From Kordia algicida (GTDB taxonomy: Bacteria; Bacteroidota; Bacteroidia; Flavobacteriales; Flavobacteriaceae): 64,000 bases of DNA. Of the stretch, positions 56,854 through 64,000 are shown in pieces (the first letter of the stretch is position 1; each line of letters begins with the position of its first letter). The notes beneath the pieces were generated by a model that worked only from the letters and a program-made list of their open reading frames with translations, had not been told where the DNA came from and searched no databases. The stretch lies in NCBI RefSeq assembly GCF_051013375.1, contig NZ_CP142125.1; one strand, 5' to 3'. The translations under genes were made by a program, and so were the position numbers.

Positions 56854-57687
56854 TTATTCTTTTTTTGCATTATAAACATGCACATCGCGCTGAGGAAATG
56901 GAATGCTTATGTTGTTTTCATTAAATGTGTTGTATACTTTATATCGCAATCTGCTTTGTACTGCTGGCAAATGAAAGCTATCTCCAATATAAAAATGTAG
57001 CTTAAATTTCAAAGCACTATCTCCAAAATCTTCAAAAAAGATCGTCGGTTTTGGCTCGTTTAAAATTGCTTGATCTTGCACTGCAATTCCCAAAAGTAAC
57101 GCTTTTACCAAATCAATATCCGTACCATACGCAACTCCAACACTAATAGATTCACGCGTCATCACATCATTTTGTGTCCAGTTGTATAGTATTTCACTTA
57201 AAAACTTATGATTTGGAATGACTAAAATCTTTTCATCCTGTGTTATTGCTTTGGTGGTACGCAAACCAACTTCGGTAATTTTCCCTACTTTTTTGTCGAT
57301 TTCAATAACATCATTTACTGTAACGGTTCGATCTACCAAAATAAAAATTCCAGAAATGATATCCTGAAATAGTTTTTGCATTCCGAGTCCAATACCCACA
57401 AATAATGCTGTAGAAGCTGCCAAAAGTGCTGTGATTTGCACACCAGAAGCATCTAACGACATCACAATGACTACAGAAAATATAAAGTATTTTAAAAATG
57501 TAAAGACCGTTTTGAAACGATCTTTTCCTTCGGCATCTAATCTTCTTGTAACCGCAATTCGGGTGAATTTTAAAACCACTTGTGTTACGACAAGTACTAC
57601 GATTAAAACTAGAACAGCTTTTATCGTTATATGTATCGTATCGTTTGAGTAGATAGAACGGTCTAAAAATTCCTGAAGTGCGTCCAT
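56854..57687 (-). CDS. MscS-family mechanosensitive channel
   Basis: A 277-residue channel that opens on membrane tension and releases solutes on osmotic downshock. Three membrane helices (about 20-40, 63-83 and 87-110); the third, ALLAASTALFVGIGLGMQ, is the pore helix. A beta domain (VNDVIEIDKKVGKITEVGLR) and C-terminal alpha-beta part follow. Length fits small MscS. The neighbour on both sides is in the same direction. Confidence 0.92.
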   Translation of the reverse strand: MDALQEFLDRSIYSNDTIHITIKAVLVLIVVLVVTQVVLKFTRIAVTRRLDAEGKDRFKTVFTFLKYFIFSVVIVMSLDASGVQITALLAASTALFVGIGLGMQKLFQDIISGIFILVDRTVTVNDVIEIDKKVGKITEVGLRTTKAITQDEKILVIPNHKFLSEILYNWTQNDVMTRESISVGVAYGTDIDLVKALLLGIAVQDQAILNEPKPTIFFEDFGDSALKFKLHFYIGDSFHLPAVQSRLRYKVYNTFNENNISIPFPQRDVHVYNAKKE

Positions 57688-57692
57688 TTACA

Positions 57693-59012
57693 TTAGTATT
57701 TCAACCATTTAAATATTTCCTTGTAACTTGGTTTTTTTCCATACATTAAAATACCTACACGGTAAATTTTTGAAGCAAACCAAACAGTTCCCGTGAAGGA
57801 AATATACAAAATTGCCACCGAAAGTAATTGTTGCCATAATGGAACTCCAAAAGGAATTCGCATCAACATTACAACTGGCGATGTAAATGGAATGAACGAA
57901 AATACCGTAGCCACCGTTCCGTGCGGATCTTCCAATACCGTAAATCCTCCAACATATACAGACAGCATGAGTGGCATAATGATAGGCATCATAAATTGTT
58001 GTGTGTCTGTTTCATTGTCTACTGCCGCACCAATAGCAGCATATAACGAACTGTATAGTAAATATCCACCAATAAAAAATATGAAGAAAGCGGCGATTAA
58101 ATTTGCAAGTGGCAAACTTTGAATGATTTCTGTGATCTGCATTTGCATGTCTACATTTTCTCCTTGCGCCATTAAAGCTTGTTGTTGTTCTGCTTGCATT
58201 CCGCTAAAATCTACTCCAAAAACTAAGGAAATAATCGCAATCATAATTCCGCCTAAAACAATCCACATTAAAAACTGTGTAACTCCTGCTAATGAGGTTC
58301 CAATGATTTTTCCCATTAAGAGCTGTACAGGTTTTACCGAAGAAATGATAACTTCAATAATTCTGTTGGTTTTTTCTTCTATCACACTACGCATAATCAT
58401 GTTTCCGTAGATGATGATAAACATGAAAAGTAAATATCCAGCTGCCAAACCAAAACCTAATTTGGAATAATTGATAAGTTTAGAACTGCGTTCTCCCGAA
58501 AAAGTTTCTTGCCCGATAGAAATATCCATTTGAGAACTTTCTACCAATTTGACATCTACATTATTATTTATAAGCGCTTCTTCTGTGAGTTTTTCGTTTA
58601 AAATTCGTTCTAAACGAGAAATAAAGTTAGATGAAGGAGAATCTTCTGAGTAAAATTTTATTTGTTTCGCAATTTCCTCCATGGAAGCCATTTGACGAAT
58701 GTGCAACAAACCGTATTCTTCTGCTTCTTGCACCTGCTTTTTTGCTTCTTCTAAAGAAATATTTGGCAAAAAATTATATTTCGTATATACATCTTCACTC
58801 ACTTTTTCGGTTTTAAAAACTTCCGAAATTGTTCCTGTTTCATCCAAAATAGAAATGGTGCGTTCTTTATTATTGTTTAATTGTGTTAAGTAGACAATTA
58901 ACGTGATAAGTCCGATCATAATCAACGGACTCAAAAATGTCATAATAATAAAGGACTTGTTTTTAACTTTCGTTAAGTATTCTCTTTTGATAATTAGTGG
59001 TAAATGATTCAT
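57693..59012 (-). CDS. ABC-2-type exporter permease (NatB-like)
   Basis: A 439-residue inner membrane permease. One membrane helix at about 20-42, a large periplasmic domain (about 45-175), and five further helices in the C-terminal half (about 190-415, including YLLFMFIIIYGNMIMRSVIEEK, the type 2 ABC signature region). Gene order with the ATPase (4 bp apart) points to one exporter (ATPase first). The substrate (drug, sodium or other) is not shown. Confidence 0.9.
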   Translation of the reverse strand: MNHLPLIIKREYLTKVKNKSFIIMTFLSPLIMIGLITLIVYLTQLNNNKERTISILDETGTISEVFKTEKVSEDVYTKYNFLPNISLEEAKKQVQEAEEYGLLHIRQMASMEEIAKQIKFYSEDSPSSNFISRLERILNEKLTEEALINNNVDVKLVESSQMDISIGQETFSGERSSKLINYSKLGFGLAAGYLLFMFIIIYGNMIMRSVIEEKTNRIIEVIISSVKPVQLLMGKIIGTSLAGVTQFLMWIVLGGIMIAIISLVFGVDFSGMQAEQQQALMAQGENVDMQMQITEIIQSLPLANLIAAFFIFFIGGYLLYSSLYAAIGAAVDNETDTQQFMMPIIMPLMLSVYVGGFTVLEDPHGTVATVFSFIPFTSPVVMLMRIPFGVPLWQQLLSVAILYISFTGTVWFASKIYRVGILMYGKKPSYKEIFKWLKY

Positions 59013-59016
59013 AGTC

Positions 59017-59946
59017 CTAATTATTGTTTTCTACGGTTTGAATAAAGATATCGTTGACACTTGGAATTACTTCTACAAAATGATTCACTTGTCCTTGCGA
59101 AGTGAGATACGATAATAAATCGTTGGAAGTATCGCCATTTTCTAGTTTGATGTTTACTTTTAAATCGTCATCAATAGATTTAAAATTGGCATCTGATAAT
59201 TCAAACTTGTCGCTTAATACATTTCGTAATTGTTGATTGTTTCCTGCGGTAATTCCAACTTGGTACGTATTGCTTTTATATTGACGTTTTACGTCGGTGA
59301 GTTTTCCGTCCAATACTTTATTTGATTTGTGAATTAATGCAATATGATCGCACATTTCTTCTACAGATTCCATTCGGTGTGTAGAAAAGATAACTGTGGC
59401 ACCTTCGTCACGAAGTTGAATGATTTCGTCTTTAATTCTGTTGGCATTTATAGGATCGAATCCGCTAAACGGTTCATCAAAAATTAGAAGTTTTGGCTGA
59501 TGCAACACGGTTACGACAAACTGTATTTTTTGCGCCATTCCTTTTGATAATTCTTGAATTTTCTTGTTCCACCAATCTGAAATTTCAAATTTTTCAAACC
59601 AATATTTCAAGCGCATTTTTGCTTCCGATTTGCTCAATCCTTTCAATTGCGCCAAATACAGTGCTTGTTCGCCAACTTTCATTGATTTGTACAAACCGCG
59701 TTCTTCTGGCATGTAGCCAATATCTTGAATATGGAGTTGTTTTAATGGTTCACCATCAAGCAAAACTTTTCCTGCGTCTGGTGCTGTAATTTGATTGATG
59801 ATTCGGATGAGTGATGTTTTTCCTGCTCCATTTGGACCGAGAAGTCCGAAGATACTTCCTTTAGGCACATCAATAGAAACTTTATTTAATGCAGTATAAT
59901 CACCATATTTTTTAACGACGTCTTTCGCCTGGAGAATTGAACTCAT
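59017..59946 (-). CDS. ABC transporter ATP-binding protein (NatA-like)
   Basis: A 309-residue ATPase of the ABC-2 type. Walker A GPNGAGKTS (37-45); signature LSKGMAQK (133-140), a variant of LSGGQ; Walker B LLIFDEP (153-159); H-loop in FSTHRMES (about 190). The C-terminal 90 residues are the usual extension of drug-type ATPases. Pairs with the permease at 57693. Start ATG 59946. Confidence 0.94.
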   Translation of the reverse strand: MSSILQAKDVVKKYGDYTALNKVSIDVPKGSIFGLLGPNGAGKTSLIRIINQITAPDAGKVLLDGEPLKQLHIQDIGYMPEERGLYKSMKVGEQALYLAQLKGLSKSEAKMRLKYWFEKFEISDWWNKKIQELSKGMAQKIQFVVTVLHQPKLLIFDEPFSGFDPINANRIKDEIIQLRDEGATVIFSTHRMESVEEMCDHIALIHKSNKVLDGKLTDVKRQYKSNTYQVGITAGNNQQLRNVLSDKFELSDANFKSIDDDLKVNIKLENGDTSNDLLSYLTSQGQVNHFVEVIPSVNDIFIQTVENNN

Positions 59947-60061
59947 TTAGATTTTTTTATATACGTAATTATATTGGGTATTTTGTTACAACTGGGTGTA
60001 AATATAAAGCAAAACCCACCCTTAAAAATAATCAAGGATGGGAAAAAATTGCTATGAAAAA

Positions 60062-60092
60062 GAAAAAATTACTAGCTGGTTTCAGCCAGTAA
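60062..60092 (-). terminator. Terminator after dnaJ
   Basis: On the minus strand TTACTGGCTG pairs with CAGCTAGTAA (one mismatch), followed by TTTTTTC. Matches the minus dnaJ-grpE unit. The gap 59947-60131 otherwise has nothing notable. Confidence 0.75.
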
Positions 60093-60131
60093 CTTATCAA
60101 AGATAGTTTTTTTTTCGTAATACCAAAAGAA

Positions 60132-61271
60132 TTACGAAAACATGTCTTTGACTTTTTCAAAAAATGACTTATCGCTTTTCTCTGGATTTGGAATGAAATT
60201 TTCTTCTTCTGCCATTTTTTCAAAGAAACTTCGTTGTTCTTTTGTCAATGTTTTTGGCGTCCAAACGTTGATGTGCACTAGCAAATCGCCTTTTCCATAT
60301 CCGTTGATACTCGGAATTCCCTTTCCGCGTAAGCGCAATATTTTTCCAGATTGTACTCCTGAATCTATTTTGATTCTAACTTTTCCTGTTACGGTATCAA
60401 TTTCTTTTGAACTTCCTAGCGCAGCTTCAGAAAAACTAATGTATAAGTCGTAATGAAGATTGTCGCCTTCACGCTTTAAGAAATCGTGTTCTTTTTCTTC
60501 AATGGCAACTAATAAGTCTCCTGCGATTCCGTTTCCTGGCGCTTCGTTTCCTTTTCCTGATACTTTTAATTGCATGCCTTCTACTACTCCCGCAGGAATT
60601 TTGATGGCTACTGTTTCTTCTGCAACTTTTAATCCTTGCCCGTCTGCTCCTGCTGGTCTTTTGTCAATTACTTGACCAGCACCACCACAAGTACTACAGG
60701 TTGTTGAGGTTTGCATTCTACCAAGAATTGTATTGGTAATTCGCGTCATTTGCCCAGAACCATTACAGGTTTCACAGGTTTTATAGCTTACACCAGCCGC
60801 TTGCACTTTACGACGAACTTTTACTTTTTTCTCTACTCCGTTTGCGATTTCTTCTAACGTAAGTTTTACACGAATTCTTAGGTTGCTTCCTTTTACGCGT
60901 CGTTGTCTTCCGCCGCCACCGCCGCCAAATCCACTGAATCCGCCACCGCCGCCGCCAAATGCGCCACCGAAGATATCACCAAATTGACTAAAGATGTCGT
61001 CCATGTTCATGCCGCCACCAAAACCACCGCCGCCGAAGCCGCCGCCGTTTTCAAATGCCGCATGTCCATATTGATCGTAGCGTGCTTTTTTGTTGTCGTC
61101 GCTTAATACTTCATACGCTTCTGCTGCTTTTTTAAACATTTCTTCCGCTTCTTTATCATCTGGATTTTTGTCAGGATGATATTGAATTGCTTTTTTTCGG
61201 TATGCTTTTTTTATTTCAGCTGCCGAAGCTCCTTTGCTAATGCCTAATATTTCGTAATAATCTTGTTTCAT
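60132..61271 (-). CDS. dnaJ: Chaperone protein DnaJ
   Basis: Stimulates the ATPase of DnaK and delivers substrates. Order: J domain with HPD at 32-34, Gly/Phe-rich region (about 75-125, GGGFGGGGFGGG), zinc domain, C-terminal substrate domains (about 130-375). The zinc domain has only two CxxCxGxG motifs (CETCNGSG and CSTCGGAG) instead of four, as known from Flavobacteriia. Length 379 is normal. It is 66 bp downstream of grpE in the same direction. Confidence 0.96.
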   Translation of the reverse strand: MKQDYYEILGISKGASAAEIKKAYRKKAIQYHPDKNPDDKEAEEMFKKAAEAYEVLSDDNKKARYDQYGHAAFENGGGFGGGGFGGGMNMDDIFSQFGDIFGGAFGGGGGGFSGFGGGGGGRQRRVKGSNLRIRVKLTLEEIANGVEKKVKVRRKVQAAGVSYKTCETCNGSGQMTRITNTILGRMQTSTTCSTCGGAGQVIDKRPAGADGQGLKVAEETVAIKIPAGVVEGMQLKVSGKGNEAPGNGIAGDLLVAIEEKEHDFLKREGDNLHYDLYISFSEAALGSSKEIDTVTGKVRIKIDSGVQSGKILRLRGKGIPSINGYGKGDLLVHINVWTPKTLTKEQRSFFEKMAEEENFIPNPEKSDKSFFEKVKDMFS

Positions 61272-61337
61272 TTTCCTTTAAAACTTGTTTCAAAAAGATC
61301 GTTTTGTTGTTGCAAACAACTTTAAAATGCTTTTTTA

Positions 61338-61901
61338 TTATTGTCCTACAACTACTTTAGGGTAACGAATTACCTTGTCTCCTAGCGTATATCCTTTTTC
61401 AAGTACATCGATGATTTTTCCTTTCATATCATCAGATGGCGCAGGAATTTGTGTTACCGCTTCATGATCTTCTGCATCAAACGTGTCTCCAGCTTTTACT
61501 TCAACTTCGCCCAAACCTTTTGCTTTTAGTGTTTCTCGTAGCTTGTTGCTAATGAGTTCGACACCTTTTTTTAGGTCTTCTGCATCAGTTTTGGCAATTT
61601 CTGTCAAGGCTCTGTCAAAATCATCTAAAACTGGCAACATGGCAACGACCACATCTTTGCTTGCCGTTTTGAATAACTCTACACGTTCTTTGCTTGTTCT
61701 CTTTTTATAATTTTCAAATTCAGCAAATAGACGTAAAAACTTGTCTTTTTCTTTTGCTAATTCTTCTTGTAGTTTTGCTTCCGCAGAAACTTCTTCTACT
61801 GTATTTTCAGTTGTTTCAGCCGTTTTTGTTTCTTCTTGTGTCGCTTCAGTTTGCGCCTTTGGCTGTTCCTTTTCTGTTGTATGATCGTTTTTTTTGCTCA
61901 T
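61338..61901 (-). CDS. grpE: Nucleotide exchange factor GrpE
   Basis: Releases ADP from DnaK. From ATG 61901 the protein has 187 residues: an acidic, Glu/Thr-rich N-terminus (TEATQEETKTAETTENT), a long helix (about 45-100, KEKDKFLRLFAEFENYKKRT) and a beta-wing (about 130-187, YTLGDKVIRYPKVVVGQ). The earlier start codon at 61934 is rejected for lack of homology. First gene of the grpE-dnaJ pair. Confidence 0.96.
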   Translation of the reverse strand: MSKKNDHTTEKEQPKAQTEATQEETKTAETTENTVEEVSAEAKLQEELAKEKDKFLRLFAEFENYKKRTSKERVELFKTASKDVVVAMLPVLDDFDRALTEIAKTDAEDLKKGVELISNKLRETLKAKGLGEVEVKAGDTFDAEDHEAVTQIPAPSDDMKGKIIDVLEKGYTLGDKVIRYPKVVVGQ

Positions 61902-62072
61902 GGTATATGTCCAAAAAATTTTATTATTTGTCAATTAGTTTGCAAAAGTACTGCCATTTATGGAAAAATGTCAAAATGTCATCAAAATATTTTTGTTTGA
62001 TTTTTTAAAAAGAAAGCTAAACATTTAGTAATTTTACAACTTAACTTTTAATAATTAATAAAACCTCGTTCT

Positions 62073-62729
62073 ATGAAAAGAAAATTTTTAAGTATTGTTG
62101 CATTCACAGTAGTTGCTTTGTTGACTGTTTCTTGTGGAGATAAAAAAAATGAAACAAAAGCTGATGATGCAAAGGCTGAAAAAGAAGTTACTGCCGAAGC
62201 TGTAAAGTATAAAGTTGATTCTGCAAATACTACTGTAACTTGGAAAGGTTCGAAAGTTATTGGCGGAAGTCACAATGGAACTATGGATGTTTCTTCAGGA
62301 ACTTTTGCAGTAAAAGACGGAAAGTTAGAGAGTGGAAACTTCATTATTGATATTAAATCACTGAAAGTTTTAGATATTCCTGCTGATGATGAAGGTAATG
62401 GAAAGTTGAAAGGACATTTGTTATCTAAAGACTTTTTTGATGCTGAGAATCATGGAAGCGCTGCGTTTTCTGTAACTGGCGTGAAAGAGCAAGATGGAAA
62501 AACAATGGTGGAAGGAAATTTAACGTTGAAAGGTGTAAAGAAAAATATTTCTTTCCCAGCTAAAGTAAGTGTTGAAGGTGATAAAGCGATGATTGTAAGC
62601 GAAGTGTTTACGATAAATAGAGCTGATTTTGGAATGACGTATGGTTCTTCTTCTTTAGCAGATACTGTAAAAGATAGAGCCATTAGTGATGACGTAGAGT
62701 TGTCTGTAAACCTTACAGGAACAAAATAA
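62073..62729 (+). CDS. YceI-family lipoprotein
   Basis: A 218-residue lipoprotein (lipobox TVSC, Cys21) with an acidic linker and a YceI beta-barrel (about 48-217) that binds isoprenoid-like lipids in relatives. Characteristic parts: VTWKGSKVIGGSHNGTMDV, GNFIIDIKSLKVLDI, HLLSKDFFDAENHGSAAF (about 112-129) and NRADFGMTYGS (about 185). Ligand and role are not shown. Terminator at 62755-62785. Confidence 0.92.
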   Translation: MKRKFLSIVAFTVVALLTVSCGDKKNETKADDAKAEKEVTAEAVKYKVDSANTTVTWKGSKVIGGSHNGTMDVSSGTFAVKDGKLESGNFIIDIKSLKVLDIPADDEGNGKLKGHLLSKDFFDAENHGSAAFSVTGVKEQDGKTMVEGNLTLKGVKKNISFPAKVSVEGDKAMIVSEVFTINRADFGMTYGSSSLADTVKDRAISDDVELSVNLTGTK

Positions 62730-62754
62730 TTGTTACTTACATATTAAGATTTTA

Positions 62755-62785
62755 AATAAACCGACTTCGCGTCGGTTTATTTTTT
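62755..62785. terminator. Bidirectional terminator
   Basis: AATAAACCGAC pairs perfectly with GTCGGTTTATT over a TTCGC loop and has T-runs on the plus strand; it reaches into the stop region of the convergent epimerase gene. Confidence 0.85.
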
Positions 62786-63688
62786 GAGTATATTTTCTAA
62801 CGCAGGAGTCAACATTGGATAGTTGAATTTGAATCCTGTGTTTTCTATTTTTTCTGAGTCTACTTTTTGACTTGATAGTAGTAATGTGCTCATTTCGCCC
62901 AAAATCAATTTCATCATAAATTTTGGAATATTTGGCATAAAGAAAGGCTTGTTGAGTACCGCCGCAATTTCTTTGGTAAGCAGTTTATTTGTTGTAGGAT
63001 TTGGTGCGACAGCATTGTAAACGCCAATAATGTTATTGGTAAGCACATGATAGTAAATACCTGCAATATCTTTGATATGAATCCACGATTGCCATTGTTT
63101 TCCTGAACCTATTGCAGCGCCAACTCCGTATTTTACAGGTTTTACCATTTCAACTAATGCGCCACCATTTGCAGCAAAGACCAATCCTGTACGCAAAATG
63201 GTTACAGGAATTTCTAATGATTTGAATTGATTGGCATGCAATTCCCACTGTTTTACGACACTTCCTAGAAAGTCATCTGCTAGATTTTGAATGTCTTCAG
63301 AATAGTTTTCTGTAAGCGAACTTGGATAGATTGCTGTTCCGGACGCTGAAACGTAGTGTTTGACAGTGTGATCTTTTCTATTTTGAAGTGCTTTGAATAG
63401 TACGTTGGCAGTATCTACACGACTCGCTAAGATTTCCTGTTTGTAGGATTCTGTCCAGCGTTTGGCAATATTTGCACCTGAAAGATTTACAATGGCATCT
63501 ACGCCTTCGAAACAAGCTTCATCAATTTCGCCTTTGGCAGGATTCCAAAGAAAACCTTTTCTGTTTTCAGATGCTTCTATTTTACTTTTTCGTGTTGTTA
63601 GATAATGGATTTGATGATTTTCCTTTAGACATCGTTCGCTTAATGCTGAACCGATTAATCCTGTTTCGCCACAAATAAGTATTTTCAT
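62777..63688 (-). CDS. TIGR01777-family NAD(P)-binding epimerase-like protein
   Basis: A 303-residue extended short-chain dehydrogenase fold. The nucleotide loop is ICGETGLIGSAL (4-15). The usual Tyr is at AIYPSS (about 123), part of YxxxN/K-type active sites. VNLSGANIAKRWTESYK, TILRTGLVFAANGG and the C-terminal DUF1731 part (about 245-300, KLILGEMSTLLLSSQKV) are diagnostic of TIGR01777. The reaction is unknown; distant relatives act on nucleotide sugars. Single gene. Confidence 0.92.
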   Translation of the reverse strand: MKILICGETGLIGSALSERCLKENHQIHYLTTRKSKIEASENRKGFLWNPAKGEIDEACFEGVDAIVNLSGANIAKRWTESYKQEILASRVDTANVLFKALQNRKDHTVKHYVSASGTAIYPSSLTENYSEDIQNLADDFLGSVVKQWELHANQFKSLEIPVTILRTGLVFAANGGALVEMVKPVKYGVGAAIGSGKQWQSWIHIKDIAGIYYHVLTNNIIGVYNAVAPNPTTNKLLTKEIAAVLNKPFFMPNIPKFMMKLILGEMSTLLLSSQKVDSEKIENTGFKFNYPMLTPALENILKK

Positions 63689-63798
63689 CTGATTTTTTTT
63701 AGTTAATCTCGCTAAGAGAACAGTTTTTCTTTTTCATTGTAAAAATACGCCAAAAAGAACAGACTAAATGAATTTCGCTTGTTTTAGAATCCTAAATA

Positions 63799-64000
63799 TT
63801 AGTTAATTTTTGTAGCTCGAAGCATTTCGCGTTTTCCTGGCGGACCAGGCAATCGTTCTACTGTAAAACCAACTTCTTGCATGGCACGACGTACACTTCC
63901 TTTTGCGGCATACGTGACTAAAACTCCATTTTTTTTCAATGCCTCGTACATTTTTTGAAAGATTTCAACTGTCCACAATTCTGGTTGTACACGTGCGCCA
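63799..64000 (-). CDS. MnmD-like tRNA methyltransferase (partial, 3' end)
   Basis: The last 67 codons of a minus-strand gene; the rest lies beyond the window. The readable part has PELWTVEIFQKMY, VLVTYAAKGSVRRAMQEVGF and PGPPGKREMLRATK, typical of the MnmC N-terminal/MnmD (DUF752) methyltransferase that makes mnm5s2U34 in tRNA wobble positions, using SAM. In Bacteroidota this domain usually stands alone. Confidence 0.88.
   Translation of the reverse strand, partial: GARVQPELWTVEIFQKMYEALKKNGVLVTYAAKGSVRRAMQEVGFTVERLPGPPGKREMLRATKIN

Noticed and set aside
60107..60140. Inverted repeat TTTTCGTAAT/ATTACGAAAA near the dnaJ end as terminator
   Set aside because: It is not followed by a T-run on the minus strand; the better terminator is at 60062-60092.

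Overview
The window looks like chromosomal DNA of a marine Flavobacteriaceae member (Bacteroidota). The base composition is AT-rich, -7 boxes have the Bacteroidota form TAnnTTTG, one secreted enzyme carries a type IX secretion (T9SS) tail, and several families are typical of the group: long GAPDH, monomeric Icd, DUF4294, DUF2279, DUF6095, DnaJ with only two Cys motifs, and the SpeA/SpeB/deoxyhypusine-synthase-like cluster. A Kordia-like genus is a guess only.

Layout. 0.4-5.3 kb: a frameshifted cutC, a GH2 beta-mannosidase lipoprotein and three tandem paralogous lipoproteins. 5.3-12.2 kb: housekeeping and metabolic genes (LOG, prmC, two regions of dispersed repeats, GNAT, pentapeptide protein, LEA-2-like lipoprotein, ribD, HAD, DMT permease, YigZ). 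12.2-15.8 kb: a small block of poorly known genes (a frameshifted HEPN-like gene, an HTH/GNAT-like pair, and a GRDP-like/Cys-Gly-tail pair). 15.9-20.6 kb: thioesterase, dnaA, LMW phosphatase, T9SS sugar dehydrogenase and an RsmI-like methylase. 20.7-22.1 kb: an intact IS3-family element with inverted repeats, target duplication and a frameshift site. 22.2-34.0 kb: cell wall and core metabolism (muramidase-like, DUF2279, short MltG-like, dapF, HtrA, GAPDH, trmD, rplS, icd). 34.0-40.2 kb: a minus-strand polyamine-type operon from speA down to a GNAT/nitrilase fusion, with a long structured leader. 40.8-42.3 kb: murQ, a DUF6095 gene and a DinB-like gene. 42.5-48.2 kb: a complete rRNA operon (16S-Ile-Ala-23S-5S, minus strand) driven by up to three tandem promoters. 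48.2-54.2 kb: DUF4294, an M42 peptidase, a small double-glycine RiPP-type precursor, an M28 peptidase, PPK2 and a barrel protein. 54.2-54.8 kb: four tandem copies of a ~155-bp noncoding repeat. 54.8-64.0 kb: a gene broken by an amber codon, an NtrC-like regulator without HTH, MscS, an ABC-2 exporter, dnaJ-grpE, YceI, a TIGR01777 epimerase and the 3' end of an mnmD-like gene.

Genes that work together: speA and speB make putrescine from arginine via agmatine, and a deoxyhypusine-synthase-like enzyme follows them. dnaJ and grpE form a DnaK co-chaperone pair. NatA/NatB-like genes form one exporter. The rrn promoters, boxA-like repeats and spacer hairpins form one transcription and processing unit.

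Three genes carry clear single lesions (cutC, the HEPN-like gene, and the gene at 54.8-55.4 kb). They are either real decay or sequencing errors. The best candidates for something new are the double-glycine Cys4 peptide at 50.3 kb, the pseudoknot-capable leader of speA, the 155-bp repeat family, and the unannotated but terminator-ended 500-nt stretch after rplS.
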